Shown: piece by piece, positions 11,860-16,107 of the stretch
How the letters are laid out: every line of letters starts with the position of its first letter
Numbering within the stretch: position 1 is the stretch's first letter
NCBI GenBank assembly: GCA_964588525.1
Contig: CAZPQC010000089.1
Coordinates: forward strand, 1 to 16,107
DNA from: JAFGQJ01 sp964588525
GTDB lineage: Bacteria > Spirochaetota > Spirochaetia > SZUA-6 > DRHE01
Length of the DNA: 16,107 bases
Direction of reading: 5' to 3'
The notes under the pieces: model-generated
Told to the model about the DNA's origin: nothing
The model's input: only the letters and a program-made list of their open reading frames with translations
The model's database searches: none
Translations under genes and position numbers: made by a program

Positions 11860-14638
11860 TCCGGTTCTCCAGGCGAACCGTCACGATTTTGGAAATCCCC
11901 GATTCCTCCATTGTAACTCCCAGCAGCGTATCGGCACAGGCAATCGTTTTCTTGTTGTGGGTTACCACGATGAATTGCGAGTTCCCGGCGAACTCCTTGA
12001 GCACATGCACGAAACGGCTTACGTTCTGGTCATCCAGAGCGGCGTCGATTTCGTCGAGGATGCAAAACGGCGATGGTCTGACCATGAAAAAGGCGAACAG
12101 CAGAGCAATCGCTGTCAGAGACTTCTCCCCGCCGGACAGCAGATTGATGTTCTCGAGCTTCTTCCCCGGGGGTTGGGCGTAGATGTCGATTCCCGACTCC
12201 AGCACTTTCTCCGGTTCCAGCAGCTTGAGCTCCGCCCGACCTCCGCCGAAGAGCCTGCGGAACATCAGGTGAAAATTTTTACGAATCGTGTTGTACGTTT
12301 CGAGGAACAGCTCGGAGGATTCGCTCTGTATCTCTTCGGTAATTATTTTGAGGTCCCGGGAAGCCCGGCGGAGATCTTCGAGCTGCCCTATGAGGAAGCT
12401 GTACCGTTCACTGATTTCGCGGAACTCCTCCAGCGCCATCAGGTTGACCTGACCCAGCGCACGCATCTGTTCCCGCAGTTCCTGGTGACCAGCCTTTAGA
12501 TCTTTCAAGGGGCGGTCCACTTCACCGATCCGGGATTCAAACTCCGAAAGATCCCGGGAGTGAACCTCGTTGAAATTGGCGTACAGATTGCGGATTTCGG
12601 CTTTGGTGTCGGCAAGCTCGATCTGAAGCTGCTCGACATTGCCCTGTTCCCGCTCCAGCTCCGCCAGCTTGCCCTTGAGCTCCTTCTCCGTGGTTACCAG
12701 ATTTTTATTTTGACTGCTGATCTCCTTCTCCAGTCGGGCCAGCTCCTTTTTTATCTTCCTGTTCTCCTGCTCCAGAACGCTTCGCTGACTCTGCAGATCC
12801 GTGATCTGAGTATCGATGTCGGCCGAGCGTTTCCTGGATTCTTCGATCTGCCTGGTGTTCTCACCGAGCTGGGTCTGCTGATCCGTGATCAGCTCCTGGA
12901 GGCGCTCGATATCGCTCTGGAGGCTCGATTTGCGGGTATGGGTCTGGGCCCGATTGACCCGAAGCTCTTCGAGGGTTCCCCTGTATTCGCTGATCTTGGC
13001 GTTCAGGTTTTGATTCTCCGACCGCAGTGACTCGGCGGCTTCCCTCTTTTCGTTTCTCTGGCGCAGATTGTCCGTGATTTTATTGTCCAGTTCCCGCTTT
13101 TTGGTGATGATGCCTTCCGGGGCCAGGAATTCCTCAAGAAACACCGGAGTGCAGCGCCTGTACTGGTCGAACAGCTCCCCGAGTTCGTTCGTCCGCACCA
13201 GAGACTCCTCCAGGAGTTTCTGCAGTGTATCGAACAGCTGGACCTGTTCGCCCCCTCCGCCGGACAGGGATCGGTAGTCGTTGAGAAGCTCCGAGCGGCC
13301 CCGAAGCTGAATGCGCATCGCCTCCAGGACCTCCCGGATCCTGTTGTCAACGCGCTCCCTCGTTTGCGCCGAATACCCCAGCTCCTTCAGCTTCTGATCC
13401 AGCTGGGTGACGATATCGTCGGTCAAGGTCCGCAAATCCAGACGCAGCGCTTCAACCGTGGACTCGAGGGATGCGGCTTCTTCCCGCAGACGCCGCACGT
13501 TGCCCTCGTTATCTTTGATCCGACCCTCGAAGCGCTGTATGTCCTGTTCAAAGGCCCGGATGTTTTTCTCCACATCCTCTATCCGTGACTCCAACTCGGA
13601 CAGCTCCAGATCGCGCCGGGTTATCTCCTCCCGGAGCTGCTCGATCTTCTTCTCCAGCGATTGAGCTCTGTCCTGCTCCGAAGCGATCTGCTTCTGGATT
13701 TCCTCCCGCCTCTCCCGGAGCATCCCGATCTGGTTTTCCCGGCTGTTTCTCTCCAAATCGACCTGGTAGAGCTTCTTTTGGTTCTCGATTAGATGGGACT
13801 CCATGGAGTTCACCTGATCGATGCTCCTCTCCATGTTCTCCCGGATCGAATCTATGCCGGACTTGAGGGCGGATCGTCCTTCGCTCCTTTCGGTGAGTTG
13901 CCGATCCAGCTTCTCCTGTTTGTCCAGCAACCCCCTGAGCCTGAGAAGCTGAACATCCAGCTCGACCTGAAAGATCTCCTCCTTCAGGCGGCGGTAGCGT
14001 TCGGTCTTCTCGGCTTGGGCTTTCAGGGAGTCGTGGCTTCGTTTGACCTCCCCCACGATGCCCTCTACCTGACGCATGTTCTCCTGTGTTTTTTCGAGCT
14101 TCCGCTCCGCCTCCAGGCCTCTGATCCGGTAGGCGGTAATGCCTGCGGCTTCCTCGAAAATGATGCGCCGATCCTCGGGCTTGGTCGACAGGATTTGGTC
14201 GATCCTGCCCTGTTCCATGATCGAGTAGGCGGATTTCCCGATACCCGTGTTGAAGAACAGCTCCCGAATCTCCCGGAGCCGCACCGGTCTGTTGTTTATG
14301 AAGTATTCGCCCTCCCCCGATCTGAACAGGCGGCGCCTTATCCCTATCTCCGCCAAATCCAGAGGCAGCTGACCGCTGTCGTTCGCCATGGTCAGGCTGG
14401 CCTCGGCCACGCTTAGGGCTTTGCGGTTTTCCGTTCCGCTGAATATGATATCTTCCATCTTGTCGGCGCGAAGGGTTTTGGCCGACTGCTCTCCCAAAAC
14501 CCACTTGATCGCGTCGACGATATTGCTCTTTCCGCATCCGTTAGGACCGAGCAGGGCGGTTATGCCCTCAGCGAAATCAATGCGGGTTTTGTCGGGAAAA
14601 GATTTAAAGCCTAGAAGCTCTATAGCTCGTAGATGCAC
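11837..14638 (-). CDS. smc: Chromosome segregation protein SMC, short form with divergent centre
   Basis: A 933-residue SMC ATPase. The N-terminal head has GFKSFPDKT, Walker A GPNGCGKSN (31-39), the R-loop SAKTLRADKMEDIIFSG and SIMEQGRIDQIL. The C-terminal head has the signature LLSGGEKS (833-840), Walker B FCILDEIDAALDD and the switch VVTHNKKT (891-898). Coiled-coil arms span about 170-405 and 520-730. The centre (about 405-520) lacks a recognisable SMC hinge: no G-V-x-G or glycine-rich dimer motifs, only a GGGG at 460-463 and a short helical stretch. Usual bacterial SMCs have about 1150-1200 residues. Spirochaete SMCs are, to my recollection, short. The GTG start has GGAGG 4 nt upstream and matches the family N-terminus. 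Confidence 0.95.
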   Translation of the reverse strand: MHLRAIELLGFKSFPDKTRIDFAEGITALLGPNGCGKSNIVDAIKWVLGEQSAKTLRADKMEDIIFSGTENRKALSVAEASLTMANDSGQLPLDLAEIGIRRRLFRSGEGEYFINNRPVRLREIRELFFNTGIGKSAYSIMEQGRIDQILSTKPEDRRIIFEEAAGITAYRIRGLEAERKLEKTQENMRQVEGIVGEVKRSHDSLKAQAEKTERYRRLKEEIFQVELDVQLLRLRGLLDKQEKLDRQLTERSEGRSALKSGIDSIRENMERSIDQVNSMESHLIENQKKLYQVDLERNSRENQIGMLRERREEIQKQIASEQDRAQSLEKKIEQLREEITRRDLELSELESRIEDVEKNIRAFEQDIQRFEGRIKDNEGNVRRLREEAASLESTVEALRLDLRTLTDDIVTQLDQKLKELGYSAQTRERVDNRIREVLEAMRIQLRGRSELLNDYRSLSGGGGEQVQLFDTLQKLLEESLVRTNELGELFDQYRRCTPVFLEEFLAPEGIITKKRELDNKITDNLRQRNEKREAAESLRSENQNLNAKISEYRGTLEELRVNRAQTHTRKSSLQSDIERLQELITDQQTQLGENTRQIEESRKRSADIDTQITDLQSQRSVLEQENRKIKKELARLEKEISSQNKNLVTTEKELKGKLAELEREQGNVEQLQIELADTKAEIRNLYANFNEVHSRDLSEFESRIGEVDRPLKDLKAGHQELREQMRALGQVNLMALEEFREISERYSFLIGQLEDLRRASRDLKIITEEIQSESSELFLETYNTIRKNFHLMFRRLFGGGRAELKLLEPEKVLESGIDIYAQPPGKKLENINLLSGGEKSLTAIALLFAFFMVRPSPFCILDEIDAALDDQNVSRFVHVLKEFAGNSQFIVVTHNKKTIACADTLLGVTMEESGISKIVTVRLENRIEEKSYA

Positions 14639-14673
14639 CTACCCTCCCAGCGAGACAAAATTTCAGTTCTCTC

Positions 14674-14703
14674 ATTGTAGCACTCGCGCATCTTTTCCGT
14701 CAA
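14674..14703 (-). promoter_or_regulatory. Promoter of smc, extended -10 type
   Basis: On the minus strand TTGACG (14703-14698), an 18-bp spacer and TACAAT (14679-14674) are preceded by TGC, giving an extended -10 element. The leader would be about 29 nt and includes the GGAGG site of smc. Confidence 0.65.
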
Positions 14704-14715
14704 GTTTGACTTGAC
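14699..14715. promoter_or_regulatory. Perfect 17-bp palindrome GTCAAGT-ttg-ACTTGAC on the smc -35 box
   Basis: Arms of 7 bp (14699-14705 and 14709-14715) pair perfectly around a 3-bp centre and overlap the smc -35 hexamer (14698-14703). The position fits a repressor operator; no cognate regulator can be named. Confidence 0.5.
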
Positions 14716-14882
14716 AGTTTAAATTGGCAGTATGACTGGGCAGTGTGTACAGCCCTTGCTCCCGCCAAATGGTACTTTTGTTGTATAAAAAGCGAAAAAA
14801 ATCATAAAAATTTCCGATTGTTCTCGTTATTTCATTGTGCAGAATATATCTACACAAAAAACTAGAACTTCAATATGTAGCA

Positions 14883-15392
14883 ATGCCGCACGTCATTCTG
14901 GAACCCCGATTACTTCATCGATACGACGAAAGAGCCCTGGATGTCTTGTATCATGGAATTGAGCAGCTGCGGAACAGACGCTTGACCAGACAAGATGTAC
15001 TCAGCATCTACAACGAGGGAATTGCGATCATGTTTGCCGGAAACGGTTTGAACTTCGCTCCCGAGCTGAACTACGCCCTCTTTTATGGAAAAGTCCGGGT
15101 GCGTTCGCCGATACGCTCGCCAATGATATTGACTCTTACCTGCTACGCCAGTCGAGGAGAATCCCACGCCGATGTCATTCGATACGGTCCACAGGGGCAG
15201 CTCATCGTAGCTGGAACTGTGCGAAATAGAAAGTTCACCGGCGTGAGCACCACTTGGATGAAGGTCATTCAACCGGAATCGGGTAGACATGCTTTCGGTT
15301 TGTTCATGAATGACCTTCTGCTCGATTATTACTGCATCATGCGCGAGCCAAATTGGTCGAATCAGAATGCCCAGTTCTGGTACTCCGCCTGA
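14883..15392 (+). CDS. Hypothetical protein, 169 residues, not recognised
   Basis: I do not recognise this protein. From ATG 14883 it begins MPHVILEPRLLHRYDERALD and is soluble, with no signal peptide or membrane helix. The first third is helical (VLYHGIEQLRNRRLTRQDVL). The rest is beta-rich with several aromatic residues (LNYALFYGKVRVRS, MILTLTCYASRGESHADVIR, a V-S-T-T-W stretch) and ends WSNQNAQFWYSA. The frame opens earlier (TTG 14835), but those codons are AT-rich and have no ribosome-binding site. No Shine-Dalgarno sequence precedes the ATG either. Base composition looks less GC-rich than its neighbours. It precedes rnhB by 67 nt on the same strand. It is probably a real gene from its clean length and codon pattern. 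Confidence 0.72.
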   Translation: MPHVILEPRLLHRYDERALDVLYHGIEQLRNRRLTRQDVLSIYNEGIAIMFAGNGLNFAPELNYALFYGKVRVRSPIRSPMILTLTCYASRGESHADVIRYGPQGQLIVAGTVRNRKFTGVSTTWMKVIQPESGRHAFGLFMNDLLLDYYCIMREPNWSNQNAQFWYSA

Positions 15393-15447
15393 CAGCAACT
15401 GAAAGGTCACACCCAACATCGCTCTCGAATCGGGCTGGATAGTTCGA

Positions 15448-15453
15448 TATGAT
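15448..15453 (+). promoter_or_regulatory. Candidate -10 box directly before rnhB
   Basis: TATGAT lies 6 nt before the rnhB ATG (15460), the same geometry as at coaD. No good -35 hexamer is present at 16-19 bp spacing, so this is a weaker candidate. Confidence 0.35.
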
Positions 15454-15459
15454 GAGTTC

Positions 15460-16038
15460 ATGCGAGTATGCGGAATCGATGAATCAGGCCGAGGACCGCT
15501 TGCCGGGCCGGTTACGGCCGCGGCTGTGGTTCTGCCGGGGGGTTGCTCCGCTCGCCGTGCTGCCGGCTCCCTGTTCGCCGCCCTTGGGGATTCCAAGGCT
15601 CTCAGCCCGAAGGAACGCACCCGGGCCGCCGCCCTTATCCGGAAGCACGCCCTGGCCTGGGCCCTCGGCTGGAGTTGGCCCGATGAGATCGATCGCCTGA
15701 ACATCCATCGGGCAACTTTGCTGGCCATGAATCGGGCCTTGAGCGGCATCTACCCACTCCCCGATCTTGTTGTAGTTGACGGGTTGTTCGTTCCCGATTG
15801 CCGCTTCAGGGCCAAAGCCGTGGTGCGGGGGGATCAGAAAGTGCAGTCCATCATGGCCGCCTCGATCCTGGCCAAGACGGAGAGAGACCTGTGGATGGTC
15901 GCCTACTCGAAGATAGAATCCCGCTACGGCTTCGAAGTCCACAAGGGCTATCCGACCCTCGAACACAGAACACTGGTCAAGCGCTACGGTCTATCCCCGA
16001 TTCATCGAAGAAGCTTCAGGATTTCCTTTCCCGAATGA
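15460..16038 (+). CDS. rnhB: Ribonuclease HII
   Basis: This 192-residue protein is RNase HII, which cuts RNA in RNA-DNA hybrids and removes single ribonucleotides misincorporated in DNA. The N-terminal catalytic motif is CGIDESGRGPLAGPV, with Asp7 and Glu8. The remaining acidic residues are Asp107 (VVVDGL) and Asp125 (VVRGDQKV, next to SIMAASILAKTERD). The GYPTLEH motif near residue 163 is also typical. The ATG at 15460 is set by homology; no clear Shine-Dalgarno sequence precedes it. Its 3' end overlaps the convergent gene at 16016-16107 by 23 bp. In B. subtilis rnhB lies within the rplS-rpsP-ffh neighbourhood, which is also present in this window. Confidence 0.96.
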   Translation: MRVCGIDESGRGPLAGPVTAAAVVLPGGCSARRAAGSLFAALGDSKALSPKERTRAAALIRKHALAWALGWSWPDEIDRLNIHRATLLAMNRALSGIYPLPDLVVVDGLFVPDCRFRAKAVVRGDQKVQSIMAASILAKTERDLWMVAYSKIESRYGFEVHKGYPTLEHRTLVKRYGLSPIHRRSFRISFPE

Positions 16039-16107
16039 ACTCTACGGCTTGGTTGAATCCCGAGAGGAAGTTCTCGAGGTCTTCCTGAAAAACGATGATC
16101 GAATGCC
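16016..16107 (-). CDS. 3' end of a probable PUR-family (DUF3276-type) nucleic-acid-binding protein
   Basis: Only the last 29 codons are visible on the minus strand: HSIIVFQEDLENFLSGFNQA, then VEFIRERKS and TGA at 16018-16016. The I-I-V-F-Q-E-D-L-x-x-F pattern followed by a closing amphipathic helix fits the end of a bacterial PUR-alpha-like domain. In Borrelia, rnhB (BB0046) is adjacent to the Pur protein BpuR (BB0047), as far as I recall, which supports the call. The gene converges on rnhB and overlaps it by 23 bp. With so little sequence the family is an inference, though the reading frame itself looks genuinely coding. Confidence 0.55.
   Translation of the reverse strand, partial: HSIIVFQEDLENFLSGFNQAVEFIRERKS

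Larger units (their letters stand above)
14639..14882. other. AT-rich divergent intergenic region between smc and the 169-aa gene
   Basis: This 244-bp gap holds the smc promoter and a 17-bp palindrome in its first third. The rest, especially 14771-14875, is strongly AT-rich with A-runs (14787-14800, 14806-14810), unlike the GC-rich surroundings. I see no ORF, no terminator and no DnaA-box cluster in it. Confidence 0.7.

Noticed and set aside
13548..14537. 329-residue minus-strand frame within smc
   Set aside because: It is a shifted frame of the smc coiled coil with Gly/Arg-rich shadow composition; smc itself is intact in its own frame.
14738..14755. GGGC-N10-GCCC inverted repeat in the smc upstream region
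   Set aside because: The arms are only 4 bp with mismatched flanks and no T-run; this is expected by chance.
14910..15749. 279-residue minus-strand frame opposite the 169-aa gene and rnhB
   Set aside because: It is antisense to rnhB, which has all catalytic residues, and shows no domain of its own.

Overview
The window looks like core chromosome of a moderately GC-rich spirochaete (Spirochaetales/Spirochaetaceae type). This is judged from the gene families and their order, not from a database search. The main grounds are a short SMC without a recognisable hinge, several signal-peptide, lipoprotein and small proteins of the kind I associate with spirochaetes, and rnhB facing the end of a probable PUR-family nucleic-acid-binding gene, an adjacency I recall from Borrelia. 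I see no insertion sequence, phage gene, tRNA, rRNA or CRISPR array.

Layout. 1-705 (-): the 5' part of rpmF (L32) and, upstream of it, coaD. 784-2076 (+): a lipoprotein and an exported HEAT-repeat protein, the latter with its own promoter. 2083-2604 (-): a PadR-family regulator, convergent with the HEAT gene. 2678-9631 (-): a compact run of twelve genes, read ffh, rpsP, khpA, rimM, trmD, rplS, FliK-like, FlhB C-terminal-like, HD-GYP, yraN, a 45-residue ORF and a zinc-finger-like protein. 9756-14638 (-): smc, a single-pass membrane protein and a TPR lipoprotein. 14883-16038 (+): an unrecognised 169-residue protein and rnhB. 16016-16107 (-): the 3' end of a probable Pur gene, overlapping rnhB tail to tail.

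How it fits together. The twelve-gene run is the conserved SRP/ribosome-maturation superoperon: SRP GTPase, S16, the KH protein, the 16S maturation factor, the tRNA m1G37 methyltransferase and L19. It is extended here by a flagellar-export-like pair and an HD-GYP protein. Bacillus subtilis has a comparable arrangement, with ylqG/ylqH and rnhB close to rplS. Gaps are short and three junctions are stop/start overlaps (rimM/trmD, HD-GYP/yraN, 45-aa ORF/zinc-finger gene), so translational coupling is likely.

The most interesting points are: (i) several genes (coaD, padR, ffh, rnhB) with a sigma70-like -10 box only 6-11 nt before the start codon, suggesting leaderless or near-leaderless mRNAs; (ii) an SMC whose central region has no hinge I can recognise; (iii) an unlisted 45-aa TTG-start gene wedged between yraN and the zinc-finger gene; (iv) an HD-GYP protein lacking one expected metal-binding histidine; (v) a perfect 17-bp palindrome on the smc -35 box, and tandem 15-mers next to the padR promoter. 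Apart from these, the window is mostly ordinary housekeeping DNA, and I found no clear new defence or mobile system.
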